Positions 24,181 through 34,789 of a DNA stretch of 64,000 nucleotides are shown here, one piece after another. The stretch's first letter is position 1, and every line of letters begins with the position of its first letter. The stretch is taken from positions 4,638,899 through 4,702,898 of the forward strand of contig JACTAT010000035.1 of the NCBI GenBank assembly GCA_014526335.1. The letters are read 5' to 3'. This DNA is from Chrysaora quinquecirrha. Taxonomy: Eukaryota; Cnidaria; Scyphozoa; Semaeostomeae; Pelagiidae. The position numbers and the translations under genes are program-made. The notes under the pieces are model-generated. The model was given only the letters and a program-made list of their open reading frames with translations. It was not told the DNA's origin and ran no database searches.

Positions 24181-26339
24181 GCCACTGAGACTGAGTGTTC
24201 CTAACCATAATAAGCACTCTACAAGCTGGGGCCATCCATGCTTGCTCTCAATGACAACGTCTTCCTTAAGCACTCTGAAAGATCAAACCATTCTTCCCTA
24301 CAGTCATTCTAGACGGCGTTTCCCTTGTAAAGACCTCCTCTTCACTTCTATTGACTTAATAAATTGAGCCAGAGATGTTCCCAAACTAGCACTGGCTAAA
24401 GCACGTTGGACATCAATGAAAGCAATGCTAGGGCACGTTTGAACAGAGATGCACTTTGTTGTAGGTGCACTTTAACGGCAGGGGCTTCTAAGCACAACAG
24501 TTCCTTAGTGTATACCTTAAGCATCTTTTTCGCTTGTGGTGTACCACGGTAACACCCTTCAGCGACAACATAATCGCGTGACTTTGAGTAATTTAATCAA
24601 GACATTCTTTCCATTCTAATTCTTGATTTTCATCTTAACAACAAAAATACTTCATTCTTTTACCCTGGTGTCTTTCTTTCGGCCACGTGTGGTGTTCTTC
24701 TTTGCTGTTTTTGCAATAGCCGTAACAGGCTGTCACTAAAAACGACAATTTTTTCTTTGCACGTCATTTTAAATTTGCATTAGCGCCAACGTTTGGAAAG
24801 TCTTCGGCCCACACTTTTCTAATAGATGTATGACATTCGTCAAAGTTTTTTGCTCCTCCACACGCCATCACCCAGCTCTAGCTATTCCTTTTCAATTTGA
24901 TGGAACAGCAGTAAGGTTGTTGTGATTGTGCGTGGCTGTTGTTGCAGTTTTTAAAGATTTAGATGCAGTTTAATGTCTAACTTATTACATTTGTCGTAGT
25001 CTACGCTCCTCCACACTCAACCAACACGCTCCAACTACCTCTCTAGACTTGTTCCAAGTCCCTAACTTTCCTCAAATTGAATTGAATTGATGTTGTTGTT
25101 GTTCGCTTAAGTGACGGAGATTTGACAACCAGATTTTGTGTTTCGATATTAATCTCTGTCTTTGAAGATGAAAGATGGAAATCTCCCGTGTGAACTGGGC
25201 TTTGTCGTAGTTTGAGCTTCCAGCAATTCAATTCAATTCAATAACGATAACTGCGACTCAGATAATAAGTCTACTACCACTCTGCAATCTGAGAAAATAG
25301 CAATTATGTTGTTGTAGTAGTTAGTATAGGTGTTTTTGAATGAGTGGAAGGAAGGTTATAAATAACTCTTTAACTCTCTGCGCTCAGACTCGATTGGTTT
25401 ACCTCCAGAAGAGTTGAGTTGAATTTAAATTTTTAGCTTTATTTTTGACCGGAAGAAAAACTTTACAATCAAATCAAACATAATGTTTTAATGTCTTTCT
25501 CGATGTTTTTTTTTTTGAGGAGCTGATGAAACATATCCTATAGGAAAGCTTTATGCATACATATCAACTTTATGCATTAACAAACTCATTAGAGGCATTT
25601 GCCTCATGTCCCCCTCTCTTCTATTGTTTTAAAACAATAGCCTTATGTCTCCTTCCCTAAAGAAACAATACTAGAAAGCTAAATGAAGTCATGCTCACTC
25701 TCAATCATAACTTGATTTGCTACATTTCAAGACTTAACTATTTTGAACAATCTCAATAGATGGATAGCTTGATTGATAATTATTGGCTGAACTAGTTAAA
25801 CATCTGCTTCATTTCTATACTTTTCTGTACGGTGTGAGTCCTCTTCATTAACTCTCTATAGCTGTTTCAAGAAGCGTCATAGCACTCCATAACAGTAAGC
25901 TGATGAAGAAACTTTCCCTGCTACTGTCATCCTCGTCTGTTTCCCGATATGATCTGTAAGATTTTTTCTCATAGAAGTAGTTATCTTAACTGCTCACATT
26001 TCCATAAAAAGCAAAATTATAGCACTAGGCAGTTGTTTTAACAGTTGTTCAATTTACTAACTGAGCTTTTGAATTGTTAATTGTCAAGACGTGACCAGAA
26101 TCTTCTCTTGAAAAATGACAGATTTCGAAGACTTCTAAAATTTGTTTTCCGTTAAATTGTTAAAGTGCTAACCCTACAAAGAGCTTAGGGCTTTGGTTTT
26201 GGGCTTCCACCCCTATGTCTTTGACGTTAAGTCGCGTGTACAAGGGGTGATATCTAACTCTTAATACTGTACTTCCCTAGCAATTACCCAGAATAAAAGC
26301 CTGCACATAAGAACGTCTGTTTATTAAGAACCTGCAGCC
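24181..26339. other. Intergenic, no supported gene
   Basis: Contains a weak AGCGATAACT-type repeat fragment at 25205-25285 (AATTCAATTCAATAACGATA and following). No coding signal recognised. Confidence 0.5.
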
Positions 26340-26720
26340 TGAAATTATATTTGCCATGAATGGTGAACACTAGGATAGATTTTTCCACAAGGGCATACCG
26401 CAGTAGATGGGAATTGTTTATGGACTGCATGGCGAGAGAGAGCAAACTTCGTTTCGACTGAGCTTTTGCGCGCAGTGAAATCGGCTGGTAACTCTCCATG
26501 TTATACAGCCCGCGGCTGTCCTCCCGTTTGAGCCTCCCTTGACATTTTCCTTGGGCTGTATGACTTGGAGAGTAACTCGGCGATTTCATTAAGCACAGAA
26601 GCGTTGAAACGTCGATGGCTCTCTAAATTCGAGTTTCGAATCCCATCTATTGTAGTATACAACTCGTGGAAAAATCCGCCCTAGTGTTCGCCATTCATGA
26701 AAATATATCAAAATATGTAT
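26340..26720. mobile_element. Head-to-head pair of SINE family C copies
   Basis: A reverse copy (about 26340-26525) and a forward copy (about 26545-26720) face each other around TTGGGCTGTATGACTTGGAG. The forward copy shows a B box (GAGTTTCGAATCCC) followed by ATCTATTGTAGTATAC and ends ATTCATGAAAATATATC. The reverse copy shows the complement of the same body. Confidence 0.7.
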
Positions 26721-27032
26721 GCGCTGAAGAAAGTTCAGCCTATCCGACACACCATTAAGTCAACCTGGAGGAAAACCTGACATTATATTTTCTCTACCCA
26801 ATAAATACATTTTCAGTCTTATATCTAAACGGGTCTAACATGTGTGTGAGTTAACTTCTTTCTGCATTCAGAACAATAATAAGCAGTTGCGCAATAGGCA
26901 ACGTAAGATTGCAATCCTTTCTCCGTACAGAAGCACAACTGTTCGATTTGATTTCCATAAGTGCTCACGTTTTGTACTTCCTCTTTGCTGTTTTTCTTTC
27001 TTGATTTGCGTCAAACGTTTCCCATTGATTTA

Positions 27033-28538
27033 TACGGTGGCCCATTAGTGCCATTACCGTGTTCCGAGTTCCGTGTTCCGTGTTCCGACTTTTTCGACTG
27101 CTTCCGAGTTCCGACTTTCTGACTAGTTCCGAGTTCCGACTTGAGCACTTGCATCCAGGGGTAACTAGATAGACCTTCTGCACCTTCCTTCATTGTCTCC
27201 ATATACAGTACACAAATTATAGTAGCGTGGTTGCCCCCTGGAATTTTTTCATTTTCTGACGAGTTCCGAGTTCCGACTTTTTCGACTAGTTCCGACTTTT
27301 TCGACTACTTCCGAGTTCCGACTTTTTCGACTACTTCCGAGTTCCGACTTTTTCGACTACTTCCGAGTGTGCTTATGTTCGGGGGGGAGGCACTACAGGG
27401 CTCGCCGCACGTGACATCAGGAATCATCGTGACATCAAGACAAGATTGCGGCATCGCTATGTGCGTCGTCATCCTCGTCGCAATCGAATGGCGAAGATGG
27501 GGCAGAGGAAGTTGAAGACGCTGCCCATGCCAAAGCGTGAAAGGTATGTACAAGTATACAAAGTATAAATTTGTGAAGGATATGGAAAAGACGGCCGAAT
27601 TTATTAGGATGTCTTGAAAGGCCTTAGGCGAAGGTCTTGCATTTTGCCACAAGAATGGCAAAACTTGTTTGATCCCTGCAACATCACACCACAGTTGATA
27701 CAGTACTGTCAATAAATCAGTAGAAGACAATTGATTAACAAAGCATTCTATGCAAACTTACAGGGGAAGGGGATAAAAAGAAACATTAAACGGTGGCCAT
27801 AACTGTAGGATAATGTAACGATGGTCATAGCAATACTACGTATAACTCACAGTAGTAAGGAATATGATTTGTTTTACATAGATACTGCAATTACGTAAAT
27901 TTCCAACTCCCTGCTAGACAGATTTTTGTAGGCCTTCGCCTAAGGCCTTTCAAGGCATCCTAATAAATTCGGCCGTCTTTTCCATATCCTTCACAAATTT
28001 ATACTTTGTATACTTGTACATACCTTACACGCTTTGGCATGGGCAGCGTCTTCAACTTCCTCTGCCCCATCTTCGCCATTCGATTGCGACGAGGATGACG
28101 ACGCACATAGCGATGCCGCAATCTTGTCTTGATGTCACGATGATTCCTGATGTCACGTGCGGCGAGCCCTGTAGTGCCTCCCCCCCGAACATAAGCACAC
28201 TCGGAAGTAGTCGAAAAAGTCGGAACTCGGAAGTAGTCGAAAAAGTCGGAACTCGGAAGTAGTCGAAAAAGTCGGAACTAGTCGAAAAAGTCGGAACTCG
28301 GAACTCGTCAGAAAATGAAAAAATTCCAGGGGGCAACCACGCTACTATAATTTGTAAGTACTGTATACGGAGACAATGAAGGAAGGTGCAGAAGGTCTAT
28401 CTAGTTACCCCCTGGATGCAAGTGTTCAAGTCGGAACTCGGAACTAGTCAGAAAAGTCGGAACTCGGAAGTAGTCGAAAAAGTCGGAACACGGAACACGG
28501 AACTCGGAACACGGTAATGGCACTAGTGGGCCACCGTA
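27033..28538. mobile_element. 1.5-kb fold-back element with about 0.5-kb inverted arms
   Basis: The left end is TACGGTGGCCCATTAGTGCC; the right end is its complement with one difference. It is flanked by a 6-bp direct repeat, GATTTA (27027-27032 and 28539-28544). Arms extend to about 27620 and from about 27920 and include matching 94-codon open frames on opposite strands. Each arm contains arrays of TTCCGAGTTCCGACTTTTTC followed by GACTA. The unpaired centre (about 300 bp) has no recognisable protein. Inferred non-autonomous fold-back transposon. Confidence 0.9.
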
Positions 28539-28749
28539 GATTTAGAACTTGTGAACCATCGTGCCTTCGTCAATTCTGTGGAGGACTAGACTTATATTAA
28601 ACGAATCCCCGTCTTCGGAAAAGCAACAACAACAACAAAAATTACGGCCCGACACCTGTTTACTCAGGGTGGTTTAGTTTGAGATGGTTTGTGCGGAATC
28701 GAGGGCCACTAAGGAAGACTGATAAAGCCACGAGGAAGAGAAAGAACAC

Positions 28750-29060
28750 GAGAAAAAGACTTTTCCGTTTTCTGTGCTCAGTGCCTGTCACATAGGCAAA
28801 GGGATGCAAGGTACAATAACCTGCACCAAGGGTACAGAGTAACTGACCGGTCGACACATGCAGTCTGGCAACAAGGTCCTTTTGAACTGCAAGTAGTCGG
28901 CGCACAATTCCAGAAGTTGGGCATGTTCTACTTCTGCAATTACTTGATAATTGATTCCGTCGTCAGTCGCATTCGATCGCGCTCGCTCTTGCAATCGCGA
29001 TCGACGGGATCCTGCAAGTTCTGACTAGGTAATATAGGTATTGACATGCGTCGACATAAG
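28750..29060 (-). repeat. Dispersed repeat with GAAGTAGAACATGCCCAAC
   Basis: Reverse strand contains GCAGAAGTAGAACATGCCCA, ACTTCTGGAATTGTG and CGCCGACTACTTG. The same landmarks are at 60500-60560 and 58079-58115 in LOXHD1-like introns. Open frames here (68-81 codons) belong to the repeat. A GATCGCAAGAGCG motif lies on its 5' side, as in the 60.4-kb copy. Confidence 0.6.
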
Positions 29061-29860
29061 TAAGCAGTTAAAACTAGTTGGCGTTTGTTCTATCGACTCT
29101 TAGGCCGACGTAAGCCTTGCTTAACAGTTTCAAAACTACGTAACCATACGTGTGTGAATGTTGAGGCTCCAGAAGCAAAGCAGAGCCAAAGTAGAACCAA
29201 AGTTTGCTTTGCTTTGCGGAATTCATTCTTCCTGTTATCAATTTTTGATATGATATTTTAACATGGCGACAAAGCTGTATTCTAGATCCCTTTTGTGCCT
29301 TCATAAAGACACAGCAGAAATCTGCCCTGCGTCCCATCGCAGAGAATGAGGAGCATGCTAGAGAGCAGCAAGCAACTATTTGTGAATTTTTCTCCTCGTG
29401 GTTCCCTGTGGTTTTTCCGGATAATGCCTGCTGGGTTTGATGATGAATCAACGCAAATCTAGAACGGATGAATTGAATTCATGCGCAAATAAGCCATACT
29501 TGAACCGTGCAGACAAATGTGTCCTTTTTTCTTAATGTGTATTTAACATTGTTTTTGAAAGGAGGGCGGGAAACTATGAAAATATCGCTTACGTGTGCAG
29601 GTCCAAATGACGTAGATACCAAATGAATTAGCTCATCTGCAATGCTTTCTCCATTTTCAGGTGTCTTTATAGGTTACCTAAGGCCCCGTCTACATGTCTG
29701 CTGATACGTTACTTTACGTGTTAGGCCTAGTGTACAACGATGTATTGACGTATTGTGTTATCATCGTTGCCTTGTGGACAGTGAAAAAATTGTAGAAATG
29801 CTCATGTAGACAAACAGCTTGAAGTGTTCATTGACGCTCGTTAGACTTCCTAAGTCGTTG
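29061..29860. other. Intergenic, no supported gene
   Basis: A 125-codon reverse open frame at 29074-29451 lacks recognisable motifs. No RNA gene or repeat edge was seen. Confidence 0.45.
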
Positions 29861-29879
29861 TTATAGCTATTGAGTTCAA

Positions 29880-30600
29880 TGTTGAACGCTCAAACTACTT
29901 TGAGCGATCTCGGTTAGGTGTTAGTCTCGGTCTGATGAGCGATAACTTGGACACAGGTAATAAGTCTAAGCGCTCATCTCACGACCTTACGATCGTTAGG
30001 TCATGGGTTCGAACCCCGTCGGGACAGCTTTCCGCAAGCCTACAGTTAACTCGGTGTTCATCCTTCCGAGATCGGTAAATGAATACCAGGGTAGTCGTTC
30101 TAGAATATCTGACTGGGGCACAAGCTGCAGGTCAACATCATCTCTATGGTCAACATCAGTTGCTACTATAGCTGCTTCTAATTGCTTGATTGCTTGCCTT
30201 ATTGCTTTAATCAATTGTCCTATCTACCGTTTCTTGGTTTCATGCACCCTTGTAGCTCTGGCAGCATTTTCTACACAAAGACAATTCTCGTTTTATCTTT
30301 AGACAGGAATACGCTTTTAACTTTGCTGTTCATCCTTCCGAGGTTGGTAAATGACTATCCAAGGTAGTCGTTCTAGAATATTTGACTGGGGCACAAGCTG
30401 CAGGTCCACATCTGTTGTTACTATAGCTGTTTCAAATTGCTTGCTTGCTTACATGTACCTCATTGCTTTAGTCACTTGTCCTATGTACCGTTTTTGGTTT
30501 CATGTAGCGAAAGTAACAAGAGTGCATCTCGCAGCATTTTGCTTAAAAATAATGTCCAATTGCAATCAAAACCCAAACAAAGCTTTGACCTGTAAATAGA
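29880..30600 (+). mobile_element. SINE family D with duplicated body
   Basis: A tRNA-like B box (GGGTTCGAACCCCGTCGGGA, 30005-30025) is followed by AAGCCTACAGTTAACTCGG, TTCATCCTTCCGAGATCGGT and GGTAGTCGTTCTAGAATAT. The part from TTCATCCTTCCGAGG is repeated at about 30329-30525, so the 3' body is present twice. A third, diverged copy with its own B box is at 39120-39345. Confidence 0.75.
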
Positions 30601-30689
30601 CTATGCTTTTACTTGGTCTTTGTCTCTGTAGCAAGCCACTTACTGTTTCGCTATCATAAAGTATATGCTAATAGCTTTTTCTCACATAC

Positions 30690-30860
30690 AGCTGAACCTC
30701 TTAACGGAATCTTCTATACTACGGACACCTCCGAGCAACGGACAAATATTTGTATCCAAAAGGTCCTTTCTTTATCAAAATAATCCCCCATACAGCGGGC
30801 ACCTCTCTAGAGCGGACATAAAAATTGATGTCCGGTCCGTTAAATGGAAGTTCTGCTTAA
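30690..30860. mobile_element. MITE-like element, ACGGACACCTC family
   Basis: Left: CTGAACCTCTTAACGGAATC. Right: complement of TTAAGCAGAACTTCCATTTA followed by ACGGACC. Internally it has ACTACGGACACCTCC, AAAAGGTCCTTTCT and AGCGGGCACCTCTC. Related copies lie at 33115-33275 and, diverged, 44165-44320. Confidence 0.7.
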
Positions 30861-31830
30861 GCATTAAAATTTGCTAGAAAAAAGAAAATTCTTCTAGAAA
30901 ATAGAAACCGACCGTAGAAAATAAGCAGACTGCAGACCGCTGCAGACCACCCTTCCTCTATATTTTTTCACGAAGCCATTTTCTTTTGAGAATTTGCAAT
31001 ATATTAGAAAATTTGATTCGTTTTGAGAACTCTAATGAAATCTGAATTAAAGACATCTATCCCATTATGCGTGATAAAGATTCCTACTTTTAATAAAATC
31101 TGAATGAGAAGTAGTATAAAAAAACCATTTCGGCTTTCTTAAGGAAAATTAAAGCTACTTTAACGGTACTTTCATATATTCTCTTTATTGTTGATTCAGG
31201 GAGTATTAATTGACTAAGCTTAACCAGGCCTGCCAATTCAGGCTTATCGATTGTTACTTCAGCTGTTTTATTTGTTTGTATATTTTGTATTAAAACTATT
31301 TCCAACAAACTAGAAAAGATCACCGTGAATTCATAGTTTTTCTTAAGCCCTACCATCCAGATGTATTGGTGTGTTTTAACCAACACTAACCAACGAACTG
31401 TGAGGAGATAACTTTGTACAACCACAAACTATAAAAAGCGATAACTTTTTAAATTAAATTAACCAAACTATACATGACTTCAGAGTTTTTTTATGAACTA
31501 ACGGTGTTAAAAGAATATTGTTATGTCCTTAACGTTCAGCGTTTTCATTGAAAGCTTGTTCTCGATCGATTGAAAAAAGATGAGGAGGTAACAAAGCCAA
31601 AACCACAGTGATAGAAATGAAATTTAGGGTTTTAAGCATGCGGCTGGCTTTACACTTACTGTATGTCTATTAGTTTTCTTGGAACCAATGAAATCATCAA
31701 ATCAAGGGGCTCAAAATGCCCCTCTAGTCAAATTGCAGTTGTTTCTGAGTTGAATTTTCGCTCTATCGCTAGCAAACCCTTTTACACAGAGCAAGCTCCT
31801 GGAACCCCTCGAACGAAACTGAAGCCAAGA
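30861..31830. other. Intergenic, no supported gene
   Basis: AT-rich; a 111-codon reverse frame (31090-31425) has no recognisable domain. Confidence 0.45.
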
Positions 31831-31834
31831 GGCA

Positions 31835-31925
31835 CTTCGATCTAGAATAGCGTACGAGATTTCCTCACAACAAAAGGATTTCCAAGGGATTTCTATGAAA
31901 ACAATAGGATTTCCAGCCAAGAAAT
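31835..31925 (+). repeat. Dispersed repeat R1 (forward copy)
   Basis: Contains GCGTACGAGATTTC, CAAAAGGATTTCCAAGGGAT and TTCTATGAAAACAATAGGAT in family order. It is among the cleanest copies. Confidence 0.75.
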
Positions 31926-31939
31926 GGACACCCTTCAGA

Positions 31940-32653
31940 TTGTCTCCCCTACCCCTGTTGCAGTTAGATAAATTTTCAGAGTACTGATGTACACCACCGG
32001 AGCGATGGTAGGGCAAGGGGGGCGACTGGGAACGTGAGGGCAATCAAGACCGAAGGCGAGCGAAGCGAGCCGAAGAACTGGGGGTCCGGGAAATTTTATG
32101 GTCACGCCCTTTAGATTAGCTTGAAATGCTATCAAAAATGTTTCAACGAATATTAATCACGTTCTTCCACAATAATTTTAGCTATTTCTCCACATGTCCT
32201 CATTCCGAATCGCATAAGATCGAATATTGCTTATTTTGAAGTTGCAATTGCAAGTCAATTTTCGTTGCTGATGTGTTTCTGATAAGGGAATGAAGCTATG
32301 GCGGCTTTTCTATCAAGTTTCAACATGAGTTGCTTTCAGTTGTATCGTATTTAACATTTTGAAAGTAAATTATTGTTTTTCCTTGAAAGGGCACTTTTGC
32401 CCCCCTTGCCCCCCTAAGGAAAAGGCCAGAGGGGCGCTTGCCCCCCCCCACGCCCCCCTTCTCCAGCGTCCCTGCGTATCCATCACGAACAAGGCTTTGA
32501 TATTCTTAATCCTTCCAGCCCGAATAACTAATATTATCACCAATAGAATATCACTAAAACAAATCGTATAATAGAGTCGTATAGAGCAAATATTAGCCAA
32601 TATAGGTCAATAAGAATCGGCTGATGAATTTAATACATGGTTTGTTGTTTCAG
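31940..32653. other. Intergenic with C/G-rich repeat patches
   Basis: GCGATGGTAGGGCAAGGGGG (32002 onward) and the C-rich 32395-32465 stretch look like ends of degraded GC-rich elements. I could not define boundaries. Confidence 0.4.
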
Positions 32654-32722
32654 TTGCTGTCTGAACAAGTTGTTGAATCAGTCTGTTGTGAAAAAGAATA
32701 TGAAAACTTGTACAAATAGATG
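32654..32722 (+). other. Exon-like segment, uncertain
   Basis: A plausible acceptor (TTTGTTGTTTCAG) and donor (GATG|GTGAGT) bracket about 69 bases open in two frames. One frame reads CCLNKLLNQSVVKKNMKT and the other LLSEQVVESVCCEKEYENL before a stop. No neighbouring exon was found, so this may be chance or a noncoding exon. Confidence 0.2.
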
Positions 32723-32839
32723 GTGAGTCATCAACCCTTGCTATCCTTTCTTCCAAATCCTCCTAACTATCTAATCTGGGTTTTTGTAAATTTTTAGAAA
32801 TTAGTCCAGCCTGAATAACCCATTTATGGTTCCTATGAA

Positions 32840-33013
32840 GGTGCTGTTGCGTTGTGGTGTAATTCAGCTAACTCGTGGGTGTCAGTGTGGTCAGAGTTCG
32901 AGCCCAGTCACCGGAGCATCAAAACCAGTTTCAAGGTCTCGATTAGTTAACCTAATATTGAGATGCCAGCGTTTGGCGCTAAAAATCATTTTATCTTCAC
33001 CTTCACCTATTAC
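32840..33013 (+). mobile_element. tRNA-derived SINE, family B
   Basis: Forward copy: GTTGTGGTGTAATTCAGCTA, a B box (GAGTTCGAGCCCAG), AAGGTCTCGATTAGTTAAC and an end in ATCTTCACCTTCACCT. The 3' CACCTTCACCT end is shared with the other copies. Confidence 0.75.
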
Positions 33014-33114
33014 CCACAGGCCAGGCGGACGCCCTCTCCAACTTGAATCTCTCACGAGCGTCGCCAAGCCCAAACTGAAACACTTATCCAGTAAAGTGAG
33101 AGTGATGGTACAGT

Positions 33115-33275
33115 TAAACCTCCATTAACGGACACCTCTATACAACGGACACCTCTATACAACGGACACTTCTATTCAATGGACAAATAAGCTCTTCTCG
33201 AAGGTCCTTTCTATAAACAGCAGACCTCCATGGACACCTCTCTACAACGGACAGCTAATTGGTCCCTTATACTAT
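33115..33275. mobile_element. MITE-like element, ACGGACACCTC family
   Basis: Starts TTAAACCTCCATTAACGGAC, then a short array of ACCTCTATACAACGGAC units, AAGGTCCTTTCT and ACACCTCTCTACAACGGAC. Same order as 30690-30860. Confidence 0.75.
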
Positions 33276-33644
33276 TCTGGTCGGCCGTGACTGGGACTGA
33301 ACCAACGACTGCTGCTGTGAGAGTCACGGATGTAATTTACTACACAAGCGACTTAGGTATCCTATCCCCATCCTATCCTGCTTTGCTGTAGGGATGTAAG
33401 CAAGTGGTTGTCAATTGGTTCAGATAATCGAATGTGGTCCTTGAAAATTCGCAGTTGAACTATAGGCAAAGACCTCTTTTGTGCAATGCTTATGTTCATT
33501 GTTCTATACAAAACCTACAAAGCCCTAGAATCCTGGCTGTACGCAAAAGACTTGAGTTGTTAACACAGTACAGTTGCCTTTTTTATTATTTTTGTAACTG
33601 AAAGAAGTGAAAATGGACTGTCTAGATAATAGGAGGCTGTAAGG

Positions 33645-33797
33645 TAGACTCGATACACAAGTCGTTTGTAATTTGGCTATTGAATTAAATTGGTGGACGC
33701 CAAAACAAACGAACTTGGAATTTTACAACGTTTGTTTTGGCGTCCAGCAATTCAATTCAATTCAATTCAATTACAAACGACTTGTGTAGCGAGTCTA
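33645..33797. mobile_element. Near-perfect hairpin MITE, TA-flanked
   Basis: Arms of about 60-65 bp (GACTCGATACACAAGTCGTT and on; complement ending 33795) enclose a loop of about 20-25 bases. CAAAACAAACG/CGTTTGTTTTG and GAATTGAATT-type tracts pair inside. Both ends are TA. No coding capacity. Confidence 0.85.
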
Positions 33798-33889
33798 GCT
33801 CTAAGAGTCTCAGAACTCTACCCTTAGGTGACAGTTGTGTCTTCAGGACATTGGCAGGATGGGGATATGACAATGATATAGGTGTATCC

Positions 33890-34137
<248 letters not shown>

Positions 34138-34636
34138 AGTCTCTTTTCTCAATCTCTATTTTGCATCAGATTAAGGGTAATATATCCTCGTCAAAATTTA
34201 AATTTGCGTACGACTTTTTTCGAAAAAAGCTCCTTAAGTTTATTCGTAAAGCAAACATCTGTACGTAGAACTAATTCTTATACAGATGAACTCATTTCAA
34301 TTGAATTCTTTTCATCTTTTGTACAGGTAATCTGGGAACGAGACATCTGTGATGACGTATGCATGATGTTCAGCAACGCCGCAGTGTTTTTGATAATGAT
34401 AATCATGACGAAAAAATACAGTCTCAGACAGGTTTGATGCATGTTCATGCTTGCTTGAAAATGTCCTCTATATTACCATTGCGACGTCTTCAAACGTAAC
34501 ATTATGTGATAGAATTTCTCCGAAATTAAGTCTGATGGTTTCTCCATTTATTGCCTTTGTGCTTGGTTCTGTATCTTTCTCCGCTGTGCTTATGCAGCTA
34601 AATCAATATAACCTATAGCCGCATAAGAACATCTCC

Positions 34637-34643
34637 TATATAA
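34637..34643 (+). promoter_or_regulatory. TATA-like box of the RFX gene
   Basis: CTATATAAGG at 34636-34645 lies about 147 bases upstream of the proposed start codon at 34790. That spacing would leave a 5'UTR of about 120 bases. It is the only TATA-like sequence with suitable placement that I noticed near this gene start. Confidence 0.5.
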
Positions 34644-34789
34644 GGGCTGCTGTTGCAGCTTGATAAACGACCGAAGCTCCTGGAAAGGGTACAGTAACAT
34701 AAGGTTATTCAGTCAAATCAGCTTTCAGGAAGACTAAGATTGCTGTTTCCTACAAACTCAGTCGCTAATTGTAGTTAGATCGTCCAAAG

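Noticed and set aside
27231..28336. Two identical 94-codon proteins on opposite strands, and 82- and 141-codon frames
   Set aside because: They lie within the inverted arms of the fold-back element and are consequences of the repeat, not genes.
28660..28994. Possible small protein on the - strand
   Set aside because: The underlying DNA recurs at 58.1 and 60.5 kb as a dispersed repeat with the frame not preserved.
30000..30030. Functional tRNA gene at the GGGTTCGAACCCC box
   Set aside because: The 5' half lacks a convincing A box and the box is followed by a SINE body found elsewhere in the window.
34204..34437. 77-codon open frame before RFX as a possible upstream RFX exon
   Set aside because: It lies upstream of the TATA-like box, its sequence has no RFX similarity and the gene closes in phase without it.
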